From Vespa crabro (taxonomy: Eukaryota > Arthropoda > Insecta > Hymenoptera > Vespidae), in NCBI RefSeq assembly GCF_910589235.1, contig NC_060956.1, positions 11,252,999 to 11,316,998 of the forward strand: a stretch of DNA of 64,000 bases, read 5' to 3'. Under the pieces are notes generated by a model that saw only the letters and a program-made list of their open reading frames with translations, was not told the origin of the DNA and searched no databases. This document shows positions 25,630-37,680 of the stretch, piece by piece. How positions within the stretch are numbered: the stretch's first letter is position 1; every line of letters begins with the position of its first letter. Made by a program: the position numbers and the translations under genes.

Positions 25630-27700
25630 TAGAATATAAAAGCATTGAAATTGATTGAGATTTCAAATTTCGTTTTTCGACGATACGTCTTTATGAGCTA
25701 ATAATCGTGTATGACTTATGAAACAAGGTTAAAACGTCGAATCCAAGATTAAATAGATGTTTGATCTTCAGAAAAACAATGTCCGAATCGATAGGTAACA
25801 TTTTTCAAACTTTAGTACGAGTAATTTCAATGTTTTCACGATTTTATCTCCGCAATTAACGAAATTCGCATGGGTCGCTCTCATTTTTCGACAATATTCA
25901 TGATAAACTCGTATTTACACATAGTCACAAACTTATATTTAAGTTTCATTATGTATTGTGCGTCGATAGAATATAAAAGCATTGAAATTGATAGAGATTT
26001 CAAATTTCGTTTTTCGACGATACGTGTTTATGAGCTAATAATAGTGTATGACTTATGAAACAAGGTTAAAACGTCGAATCCAAGATTAAATAGATGTTTG
26101 ATCTTCAGAAACACAATTACCGAATCGATTGGAAACATTTTTAATCTGTGGTACGAGTAATTTCAAAGTTTTCAAGATTTTATGTCCGTAATTAACGAAA
26201 TTTGCATGTGTCGATCTCAATTTCGACAATTTACATGTAAATACTCGTATTTACACATAGTAACAATCTTATATTTTTGTTTCATTATGTATTGTGAGTC
26301 GATAGAATATTAAAGCATTGAAATTGATTGAGATTTCATATTTCGTTTTTCGACGATACGTCTTTATAAGGTAATAATCGTATATGACTTATGAATCAAG
26401 GTTAAAACGTCGAATCCAAGATTAAATAGATGTTTGATCTTCAGAAAAACAATGTCCGAATCGATTGGAAACATTTTTAATCTGTGGTACGAGTAATTTC
26501 AATGTTTTCACGATTTTATCTCCGCAATTAACGAAATTCGCATGGGTCGCTCTCATTTTTCAACAATATTGATGATAAACTCGTATTTACACATAGTCAC
26601 AAACTTATATTTAAGTTTCATTATGTATTGTGCATCGATAGAATATAAAAGCATTGAAATTGATTGAGATTTCAAATTTCGTTTTTCGACGATACGTCTT
26701 TATGAGCTAATAATCGTGTATGACTTATGAAACAAGGTTAAAACGTCGAATCCAAGATTAAATAAATATTTAATCTTCAGAAACACAATTACCGAATCGA
26801 TTGGAAACATTTTTAATCTGTGGTACGAGTAATTTCAAAGTTTTCAAGATTTTATGTCCGTAATTAACGAAATTTGCATGTGTCGATCTCAATTTCGACA
26901 ATTTACATGTAAATACTTGTATTTACACATAGTAACAAACTTATATTTATGTTTCATTATGTATTGTGCGTCGATAGAATATAAAAGCATTGAAATTGAT
27001 TGAGATTTCAAATTTCGTTTTTCGACGATACGTCTTTATGAGCTAATAATCGTGTATGACTTATGAAACAAGGTTAAAACGTCGAATCCAAGATTAAATA
27101 GATGTTTGATCTTCAGAAAAACAATGTCCGAATCGATAGGTAACATTTTTCAAACTTTGGTACGAGTAATTTCAATGTTTTCACGATTTTATCTCCGCAA
27201 TTAACGAAATTCGCATGGGTCGCTCTCATTTTTCGACAATATTCATGATAAACTCGTATTTACACATAGTCACAAACTTATATTTAAGTTTCATTATGTA
27301 TTGTGCGTCGATAGAATATAAAAGCATTGAAATTGATAGAGATTTCAAATTTCGTTTTTCGACGATACGTGTTTATGAGCTAATAATAGTGTATGACTTA
27401 TGAAACAAGGTTAAAACGTCGAATCCAAGATTAAATAGATGTTTGATCTTCAGAAACACAATTACCGAATCGATTGGAAACATTTTTAATCTGTGGTACG
27501 AGTAATTTCAAAGTTTTCAAGATTTTATGTCCGTAATTAACGAAATTTGCATGTGTCGATCTCAATTTCGACAATTTACATGTAAATACTCGTATTTACA
27601 CATAGTAACAATCTTATATTTTTGTTTCATTATGTATTGTGAGTCGATAGAATATAAAAGCATTGAAATTGATTGAGATTTCAAATTTCGTTTTTCGACG
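25630..27700. repeat. 16-mer HOR segment (5380-bp offset), first copy
   Basis: Rare markers TTATAAGG (26364) and AATAAATATTTAATC (26761) recur at 31744 and 32141, each 5380 bp later. The start variants at 25870 and 27215 recur at 31250 and 32595. The internal 1345-bp spacing is a 4-mer. Confidence 0.8.
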
Positions 27701-30390
27701 ATACGTCTTTATGAGCTAATAATAGTGTATGACTTATGAAACAAGGTTAAAACGTCGAATCCAAGATTAAATAGATGTTTGATCTTCAGAAACACAATTA
27801 CCGAATCGATTGGAAACATTTTTAATCTGTGGTACGAGTAATTTCAATGTTTTCACGATTTTATCTCCGCAATTAACGAAATTCGCATGGGTCGCTCTCA
27901 TTTTTCGACAATATTCATGATAAACTCGTATTTACACATAGTCACAAACTAATATTTAAGTTTCATTATGTATTGTGCGTCGATAGAATATAAAAGCATT
28001 GAAATTGATTGAGATTTCATATTTCGTTTTTCGACGATACGTCTTTATGAGCTAATAATCGTATATCACTTATGAAACAAGGTTAAAACGTCGAATCCAA
28101 GATTAAATAGATGTTTGATCTTCAGAAACACAATTACCGAATCGATTGGAAACATTTTTAATCTGTGGTACGAGTAATTTCAAAGTTTTCAAGATTTTAT
28201 GTCCGTAATTAACGAAATTTGCATGTGTCGATCTCAATTTCGACAATTTACATGTAAATACTCATATTTACACATAGTAACAATCTTATATTTTTGTTTC
28301 ATTATGTATTGTGAGTCGATAGAATATTAAAGCATTGAAATTGATTGAGATTTCATATTTCGTTTTTCGACGATACGTCTTTATGAGCTAATAATCGTAT
28401 ATCACTTATGAAACAAGGTTAAAACGTCGAATCCAAGATTAAATAGATGTTTGATCTTCAGAAAAACAATGTCCGATACGATAGGTAACATTTTTCAAAC
28501 TTTGGTACGAGTAATTTCAATGTTTTCACGATTTTATCTCCGCAATTAACGAAATTCGCATGTGTCGCTCTCATTTTTCGACAATATTCATGATAAACTC
28601 GTATTTACACATAGTCACAAACTAATTTTTATGTTTCATTATGTATTGTGCATCGATAGAATATAAAAGCATTGAAATTGATTGAGATTTCAAATTTCGT
28701 TTTTCGACGATACGTCTTTATGAGCTAATAATAGTGTATGACTTATGAAACAAGGTTAAAACGTCGAATCCAAGATTAAATAGATGTTTGATCTTCAGAA
28801 ACACAATTACCGAATCGATTGGAAACATTTTTAATCTGTGGTACGAGTAATTTCAAAGTTTTCAAGATTTTATGTCCGTAATTAACGAAATTTGCATGTG
28901 TCGATCTCAATTTCGACAATTTACATGTAAATACTCGTATTTACACATAGTAACAATCTTATATTTTTGTTTCATTATGTATTGTGAGTCGATAGAATAT
29001 TAAAGCATTGAAATTGATTGAGATTTCATATTTCGTTTTTCGACGATACGTCTTTATGAGCTAATAATCGTATATCACTTATGAAACAAGGTTAAAACGT
29101 CGAATCCAAGATTAAATAGATGTTTGATCTTCAGAAACACAATTACCGAATCGATTGGAAACATTTTTAATCTGTGGTACGAGTAATTTCAAAGTTTTCA
29201 AGATTTTATGTCCGTAATTAACGAAATTTGCATGTGTCGATCTCAATTTCGACAATTTACATGTAAATACTCGTATTTACACATAGTAACAATCTTATAT
29301 TTTTGTTTCATTATGTATTGTGAGTCGATAGAATATTAAAGCATTGAAATTGATTGAGATTTCATATTTCGTTTTTCGACGATACGTCTTTATGAGCTAA
29401 TAATCGTGTATGACTTATGAAACAAGGTTAAAACGTCGAATCCAAGATTAAATAGATGTTTGATCTTCAGAAAAACAATTACCGAATCGATTGGAAACAT
29501 TTTTAATCTGTGGTACGAGTAATTTCAAAGTTTTCAAGATTTTATGTCCGTAATTAACGAAATTTGCATGTGTCGATCTCAATTTCGACAATTTACATGT
29601 AAATACTCGTATTTACACATAGTAACAATCTTATATTTTTGTTTCATTATGTATTGTGAGTCGATAGAATATTAAAGCATTGAAATTGATTGAGATTTCA
29701 TATTTCGTTTTTCGACGATACGTCTTTATGAGCTAATAATCGTATATCACTTATGAAACAAGGTTAAAACGTCGAATCCAAGATTAAATAGATGTTTGAT
29801 CTTCAGAAAAACAATTACCGAATCGATTGGAAACATTTTTAATCTGTGGTACGAGTAATTTCAAAGTTTTCAAGATTTTATGTCCGTAATTAACGAAATT
29901 TGCATGTGTCGATCTCAATTTCGACAATTTACATGTAAATACTCATATTTACACATAGTAACAATCTTATATTTTTGTTTCATTATGTATTGTGAGTCGA
30001 TAGAATATTAAAGCATTGAAATTGATTGAGATTTCATATTTCGTTTTTCGACGATACGTCTTTATGAGCTAATAATCGTATATCACTTATGAAACAAGGT
30101 TAAAACGTCGAATCCAAGATTAAATAGATGTTTGATCTTCAGAAAAACAATGTCCGATACGATAGGTAACATTTTTCAAACTTTGGTACGAGTAATTTCA
30201 ATGTTTTCACGATTTTATCTCCGCAATTAACGAAATTCGCATGTGTCGCTCTCATTTTTCGACAATATTCATGATAAACTCGTATTTACACATAGTCACA
30301 AACTAATATTTATGTTTCATTATGTATTGTGCGTCGATAGAATATAAAAGCATTGAAATTGATTGAGATTTCAAATTTCGTTTTTCGACG

Positions 30391-33085
30391 ATACGTCTTT
30401 ATAAGGTAATAATCGTATATGACTTATGAATCAAGGTTAAAACGTCGAATCCAAGATTAAATAGATGTTTGATCTTCAGAAAAACAATGTCCGAATCGAT
30501 TGGAAACATTTTTAATCTGTGGTACGAGTAATTTCAATGTTTTCACGATTTTATCTCCGCAATTAACGAAATTCGCATGGGTCGCTCTCATTTTTCAACA
30601 ATATTGATGATAAACTCGTATTTACACATAGTCACAAACTTATATTTAAGTTTCATTATGTATTGTGCATCGATAGAATATAAAAGCATTGAAATTGATT
30701 GAGATTTCAAATTTCGTTTTTCGACGATACGTCTTTATGAGCTAATAATCGTGTATGACTTATGAAACAAGGTTAAAACGTCGAATCCAAGATTAAATAA
30801 ATATTTAATCTTCAGAAACACAATTACCGAATCGATTGGAAACATTTTTAATCTGTGGTACGAGTAATTTCAAAGTTTTCAAGATTTTATGTCCGTAATT
30901 AACGAAATTTGCATGTGTCGATCTCAATTTCGACAATTTACATGTAAATACTTGTATTTACACATAGTAACAAACTAATATTTATGTTTCATTATGTATT
31001 GTGCGTCGATAGAATATAAAAGCATTGAAATTGATTGAGATTTCAAATTTCGTTTTTCGACGATACGTCTTTATGAGCTAATAATCGTGTATGACTTATG
31101 AAACAAGGTTAAAACGTCGAATCCAAGATTAAATAGATGTTTGATCTTCAGAAAAACAATGTCCGAATCGATAGGTAACATTTTTCAAACTTTAGTACGA
31201 GTAATTTCAATGTTTTCACGATTTTATCTCCGCAATTAACGAAAATCGCATGGGTCGCTCTCATTTTTCGACAATATTCATGATAAACTCGTATTTACAC
31301 ATAGTCACAAACTTATATTTAAGTTTCATTATGTATTGTGCGTCGATAGAATATAAAAGCATTGAAATTGATAGAGATTTCAAATTTCGTTTTTCGACGA
31401 TACGTGTTTATGAGCTAATAATAGTGTATGACTTATGAAACAAGGTTAAAACGTCGAATCCAAGATTAAATAGATGTTTGATCTTCAGAAACACAATTAC
31501 CGAATCGATTGGAAACATTTTTAATCTGTGGTACGAGTAATTTCAAAGTTTTCAAGATTTTATGTCCGTAATTAACGAAATTTGCATGTGTCGATCTCAA
31601 TTTCGACAATTTACATGTAAATACTCGTATTTACACATAGTAACAATCTTATATTTTTGTTTCATTATGTATTGTGAGTCGATAGAATATTAAAGCATTG
31701 AAATTGATTGAGATTTCATATTTCGTTTTTCGACGATACGTCTTTATAAGGTAATAATCGTATATGACTTATGAATCAAGGTTAAAACGTCGAATCCAAG
31801 ATTAAATAGATGTTTGATCTTCAGAAAAACAATGTCCGAATCGATTGGAAACATTTTTAATCTGTGGTACGAGTAATTTCAATGTTTTCACGATTTTATC
31901 TCCGCAATTAACGAAATTCGCATGGGTCGCTCTCATTTTTCAACAATATTGATGATAAACTCGTATTTACACATAGTCACAAACTTATATTTAAGTTTCA
32001 TTATGTATTGTGCATCGATAGAATATAAAAGCATTGAAATTGATTGAGATTTCAAATTTCGTTTTTCGACGATACGTCTTTATGAGCTAATAATCGTGTA
32101 TGACTTATGAAACAAGGTTAAAACGTCGAATCCAAGATTAAATAAATATTTAATCTTCAGAAACACAATTACCGAATCGATTGGAAACATTTTTAATCTG
32201 TGGTACGAGTAATTTCAAAGTTTTCAAGATTTTATGTCCGTAATTAACGAAATTTGCATGTGTCGATCTCAATTTCGACAATTTACATGTAAATACTTGT
32301 ATTTACACATAGTAACAAACTAATATTTATGTTTCATTATGTATTGTGCGTCGATAGAATATAAAAGCATTGAAATTGATTGAGATTTCAAATTTCGTTT
32401 TTCGACGATACGTCTTTATGAGCTAATAATCGTGTATGACTTATGAAACAAGGTTAAAACGTCGAATCCAAGATTAAATAGATGTTTGATCTTCAGAAAA
32501 ACAATGTCCGAATCGATAGGTAACATTTTTCAAACTTTAGTACGAGTAATTTCAATGTTTTCACGATTTTATCTCCGCAATTAACGAAATTCGCATGGGT
32601 CGCTCTCATTTTTCGACAATATTCATGATAAACTCGTATTTACACATAGTCACAAACTTATATTTAAGTTTCATTATGTATTGTGCGTCGATAGAATATA
32701 AAAGCATTGAAATTGATAGAGATTTCAAATTTCGTTTTTCGACGATACGTGTTTATGAGCTAATAATAGTGTATGACTTATGAAACAAGGTTAAAACGTC
32801 GAATCCAAGATTAAATAGATGTTTGATCTTCAGAAACACAATTACCGAATCGATTGGAAACATTTTTAATCTGTGGTACGAGTAATTTCAAAGTTTTCAA
32901 GATTTTATGTCCGTAATTAACGAAATTTGCATGTGTCGATCTCAATTTCGACAATTTACATGTAAATACTCGTATTTACACATAGTAACAATCTTATATT
33001 TTTGTTTCATTATGTATTGTGAGTCGATAGAATATAAAAGCATTGAAATTGATTGAGATTTCAAATTTCGTTTTTCGACGATACG
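30391..33085. repeat. Two tandem 1345-bp 4-mers
   Basis: TTATAAGG at 30399 and 31744, and AATAAATATTTAATC at 30796 and 32141, are each 1345 bp apart. A third copy of the same 4-mer lies at about 26364-27700. CAACAATATTGATGATAAAC follows each TTATAAGG unit at the same distance. Confidence 0.85.
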
Positions 33086-34052
33086 TCTTTATGAGCTAAT
33101 AATCGTGTATGACTTATGAAACAAGGTTAAAACGTCGAATCCAAGATTAAATAGATGTTTGATCTTCAGAAAAACAATGTCCGAATCGATAGGTAACATT
33201 TTTCAAACTTTGGTACGAGTAATTTCAATGTTTTCACGATTTTATCTCCGCAATTAACGAAATTCGCATGGGTCGCTCTCATTTTTCGACAATATTCATG
33301 ATAAACTCGTATTTACACATAGTCACAAACTTATATTTAAGTTTCATTATGTATTGTGCGTCGATAGAATATAAAAGCATTGAAATTGATAGAGATTTCA
33401 AATTTCGTTTTTCGACGATACGTGTTTATGAGCTAATAATAGTGTATGACTTATGAAACAAGGTTAAAACGTCGAATCCAAGATTAAATAGATGTTTGAT
33501 CTTCAGAAACACAATTACCGAATCGATTGGAAACATTTTTAATCTGTGGTACGAGTAATTTCAAAGTTTTCAAGATTTTATGTCCGTAATTAACGAAATT
33601 TGCATGTGTCGATCTCAATTTCGACAATTTACATGTAAATACTTGTATTTACACATAGTAACAATCTTATATTTTTGTTTCATTATGTATTGTGAGTCGA
33701 TAGAATATTAAAGCATTGAAATTGATTGAGATTTCATATTTCGTTTTTCGACGATACGTCTTTATGAGCTAATAATCGTATATCACTTATGAAACAAGGT
33801 TAAAACGTCGAATCCAAGATTAAATAGATGTTTGATCTTCAGAAAAACAATGTCCGAATCGATAGGTAACATTTTTCAAACTTTGGTACGAGTAATTTCA
33901 ATGTTTTCACGATTTTATCTCCGCAATTAACGAAATTCGCATGGGTCGCTCTCATTTTTCGACAATATTCATGATAAACTCGTATTTACACATAGTCACA
34001 AACTTATATTTAAGTTTCATTATGTATTGTGCATCGATAGAATATAAAAGCA

Positions 34053-34074
34053 TTGAAATTGATTGAGATTTCAA
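34053..34074. repeat. Inverted repeat, 7-bp arms, 8-nt spacer (example copy)
   Basis: TTGAAAT and ATTTCAA flank TGATTGAG. The structure sits immediately upstream of the 19-bp box in most monomers. In units with TTTCATATTT the arm shortens to 6 bp, and in type A units with GATACAGAATAC it is lost. Confidence 0.75.
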
Positions 34075-34075
34075 A

Positions 34076-34094
34076 TTTCGTTTTTCGACGATAC
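34076..34094 (+). other. Near-invariant 19-bp TCGA box of the monomer (example copy)
   Basis: TTTCGTTTTTCGACGATAC is present in almost every monomer of all three domains. The exceptions I noticed are near 35427, 40816, 46527, 48205, 48894 and 51578. It contains the short dyad GACG-ATA-CGTC when read on into the next three bases (34087-34097). Conservation across otherwise divergent monomer types suggests constraint or very efficient conversion. A protein-binding role is only inference. Confidence 0.7.
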
Positions 34095-35367
34095 GTCTTT
34101 ATGAGCTAATAATCGTGTATGACTTATGAAACAAGGTTAAAACGTCGAATCCAAGATTAAATAGATGTTTGATCTTCAGAAAAACAATGTCCGAATCGAT
34201 ATGTAACATTTTTCAAACTTTGGTACGAGTAATTTCAATGTTTTCACGATTTTATCTCCGCAATTAACGAAATTCGCATGGGTCGCTTTCATTTTTCGAC
34301 AATATTCATGATAAACTCGTATTTACACATAGTCACAAACTTATATTTAAGTTTCATTATGTATTGTGCGTCGATAGAATATAAAAGCATTGAAATTGAT
34401 TGAGATTTCAAATTTCGTTTTTCGACGATACGTCTTTATGAGCTAATAATCGTGTATGACTTATGAAACAAGGTTAAAACGTCGAATCCAAGATTAAATA
34501 GATGTTTGATCTTCAGAAAAACAATGTCCGAATCGATAGGTAACATTTTTCAAACTTTGGTACGAGTAATTTCAATGTTTTCACGATTTTATCTCCGCAA
34601 TTAACGAAATTCGCATGCGTCGCTTTCATTTTTCGACAATATTCATGATAAACTCGTATTTACACATAGTCACAAACTTATATTTAAGTTTCATTATGTA
34701 TTGTGCGTCGATAGAATATAAAAGCTTTGAAATTGATTGAGATTTCAAATTTCGTTTTTCGACGATACGTCTTTATGAGGTAATAATCGTATATGACTTA
34801 TGAATCAAGGTTAAAACGTCGAATCCAAGATTAAATAGATGTTTGATCTTCAGAAAAACAATGTCCGAATCGATTGGAAACATTTTTAATCTGTGGTACG
34901 AGTAATTTCAATGTTTTCACGATTTTATCTCCGCAATTAACGAAATTCGCATGGGTCGCTATCATTTTTCAACAATATTGATGATAAACTCGTATTTACA
35001 CATAGTCACAAACTTATATTTAAGTTTCATTATGTATTGTGCATCGATAGAATATAAAAGCATTGAAATTGATTGAGATTTCAAATTTCGTTTTTCGACG
35101 ATACGTCTTTATGAGCTAATAATCGTGTATGACTTATGAAACAAGGTTAAAACGTCGAATCCAAGATTAAATAGATGTTTGATCTTCAGAAAAACAATGT
35201 CCGAATCGATAGGTAACATTTTTCAAACTTTGGTACGAGTAATTTCAATGTTTTCACGATTTTATCTCCGCAATTAACGAAATTCGCATGGGTCGCTCTC
35301 ATTTTTCGACAATATTCATGATAAACTCGTATTTACACATAGTCACAAACTTATATTTAAGTTTCAT

Positions 35368-35703
35368 TATGTATTGTGCGTCGATAGAATATAAAAGCAT
35401 TGAAATTGATAGAGATTTCAAATTTCGGTTTTCGACGATACGTGTTTATGAGCTAATAATAGTGTATGACTTATGAAACAAGGTTAAAACGTCGAATCCA
35501 AGATTAAATAGATGTTTGATCTTCAGAAACACAATTACCGAATCGATTGGAAACATTTTTAATCTGTGGTACGAGTAATTTCAAAGTTTTCAAGATTTTA
35601 TGTCCGTAATTAACGAAATTTGCATGTGTCGATCTCAATTTCGACAATTTACATGTAAATACTCGTATTTACACATAGTAACAATCTTATATTTTTGTTT
35701 CAT
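35368..35703. repeat. Representative type D monomer (336 bp)
   Basis: Counted from TATGTATTG to the base before the next one at 35704. It carries the D markers AAACACAATTACCG, GATTGGAAAC, TTTTAATCTGTGG, TATGTCCGTAATT, CTCAATTTCGAC and the palindrome at 35647-35660. A private T-to-G change gives TTTCGGTTTTCGACG in the otherwise invariant box. Confidence 0.9.
35647..35660. repeat. Perfect 14-bp palindrome (example copy)
   Basis: ATTTACATGTAAAT is its own reverse complement. The first copy seen is at 20511-20524. It is present in D, P and Q monomers and absent from A, B and C, where the same place reads ATATTCATGATAAAC or similar. Rare copies are damaged, for example near 43058, 46752 and 63231. 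Confidence 0.85.
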
Positions 35704-37289
35704 TATGTATTGTGAGTCGATAGAATATTAAAGCATTGAAATTGATTGAGATTTCATATTTCGTTTTTCGACGATACGTCTTTATGAGCTAATAATCGTA
35801 TATCACTTATGAAACAAGGTTAAAACGTCGAATCCAAGATTAAATAGATGTTTGATCTTCAGAAAAACAATGTCCGAATCGATAGGTAACATTTTTCAAA
35901 CTTTGGTACGAGTAATTTCAATGTTTTCACGATTTTATCTCCGCAATTAACGAAATTCGCATGGGTCGCTCTCATTTTTCGACAATATTCATGATAAACT
36001 CGTATTTACACATAGTCACAAACTTATATTTAAGTTTCATTATGTATTGTGCATCGATAGAATATAAAAGCATTGAAATTGATTGAGATTTCAAATTTCG
36101 TTTTTCGACGATACGTCTTTATGAGCTAATAATCGTGTATGACTTATGAAACAAGGTTAAAACGTCGAATCCAAGATTAAATAGATGTTTGATCTTCAGA
36201 AAAACAATGTCCGAATCGATAGGTAACATTTTTCAAACTTTGGTACGAGTAATTTCAATGTTTTCACGATTTTATCTCCGCAATTAACGAAATTCGCATG
36301 GGTCGCCCTCATTTTTCGACAATATTCATGATAAACTCGTATTTACACATAGTCACAAACTTATATTTAAGTTTCATTATGTATTGTGCGTCGATAGAAT
36401 ATAAAAGCATTGAAATTGATAGAGATTTCAAATTTCGTTTTTCGACGATACGTCTTTATGAGCTAATAATAGTGTATGACTTATGAAACTAGGTTAAAAC
36501 GTCGAATCCAAGATTAAATAGATGTTTGATCTTCAGAAACACAATTACCGAATCGATTGGAAACATTTTTAATCTGTGGTACGAGTAATTTCAAAGTTTT
36601 CAAGATTTTATGTCCGTAATTAACGAAATTTGCATGTGTCGATCTCAATTTCGACAATTTACATGTAAATACTCGTATTTACACATAGTAACAATCTTAT
36701 ATTTTTGTTTCATTATGTATTGTGAGTCGATAGAATATTAAAGCATTGAAATTGATTGAGATTTCATATTTCGTTTTTCGACGATACGTCTTTATGAGCT
36801 AATAATCGTATATCACTTATGAAACAAGGTTAAAACGTCGAATACAAGATTAAATAGATGTTTGATCTTCAGAAAAACAATGTCCGAATCGATAGGTAAC
36901 ATTTTTCAAACTTTGGTACGAGTAATTTCAATGTTTTCACGATTTTATCTCCGCAATTAACGAAATTCGCATGGGTCGCTATCATTTTTCAACAATATTG
37001 ATGATAAACTCGTATTTACACATAGTCACAAACTTATATTTAAGTTTCATTATGTATTGTGCATCGATAGAATATAAAAGCATTGAAATTGATTGAGATT
37101 TCAAATTTCGTTTTTCGACGATACGTCTTTATGAGCTAATAATCGTGTATGACTTATGAAACAAGGTTAAAACGTCGAATCCAAGATTAAATAGATGTTT
37201 GATCTTCAGAAAAACAATGTCCGAATCGATAGGTAACATTTTTCAAACTTTGGTACGAGTAATTTCAATGTTTTCACGATTTTATCTCC

Positions 37290-37400
37290 GCAATTAACGA
37301 AATTCGCATGGGTCGCTTTCATTTTTCGACAATATTCATGATAAACTCGTATTTACACATAGTAACAATCTTATATTTTTGTTTCATTATGTATTGTGAG
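37290..37400. repeat. C/D hybrid monomer junction
   Basis: The unit starts as type C (GCATGGGTCGCTTTC, ATTCATGATAAACTCG) and changes to type D (CATAGTAACAATC, TATTTTTGTTTC, GTGAGTCGATAG) between about 37350 and 37365. Reciprocal D-to-C hybrids occur near 23138 and 27845. Confidence 0.8.
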
Positions 37401-37680
37401 TCGATAGAATATTAAAGCATTGAAATTGATTGAGATTTCATATTTCGTTTTTCGACGATACGTCTTTATGAGCTAATAATCGTATATCACTTATGAAACA
37501 AGGTTAAAACCTCGAATCCAAGATTAAATAGATGTTTGATCTTCAGAAAAACAATGTCCGAATCGATAGGTAACATTTTTCAAACTTTGGTACGAGTAAT
37601 TTCAATGTTTTCACGATTTTATCTCCGCAATTAACGAAATTCGCATGGGTCGCTCTCATTTTTCGACAATATTCATGATG

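Larger units (their letters stand above)
34021..34357. repeat. Representative type C monomer (337 bp)
   Basis: Counted from TATGTATTG to the base before the next TATGTATTG at 34358. It carries GTGCATCGATAG, CAAACTTTGGTACGAG, GTTTTCACG, GCATGGGTCGC and the TTTAAGTTTC tail. A hand count gives 51 G, 51 C, 18 CpG and 6 GpC in 337 bp. It has one private change at 34202 (GATATG instead of GATAGG). Confidence 0.9.
35288..36976. repeat. Right copy of the 15.1-kb-distant duplication
   Basis: Counterpart of 20152-21840. It ends where CGCTATCATTTTTCAACAATATTG begins near 36977, while the left copy continues with a GATGAACTCG variant whose match here lies at 37678. Confidence 0.8.
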
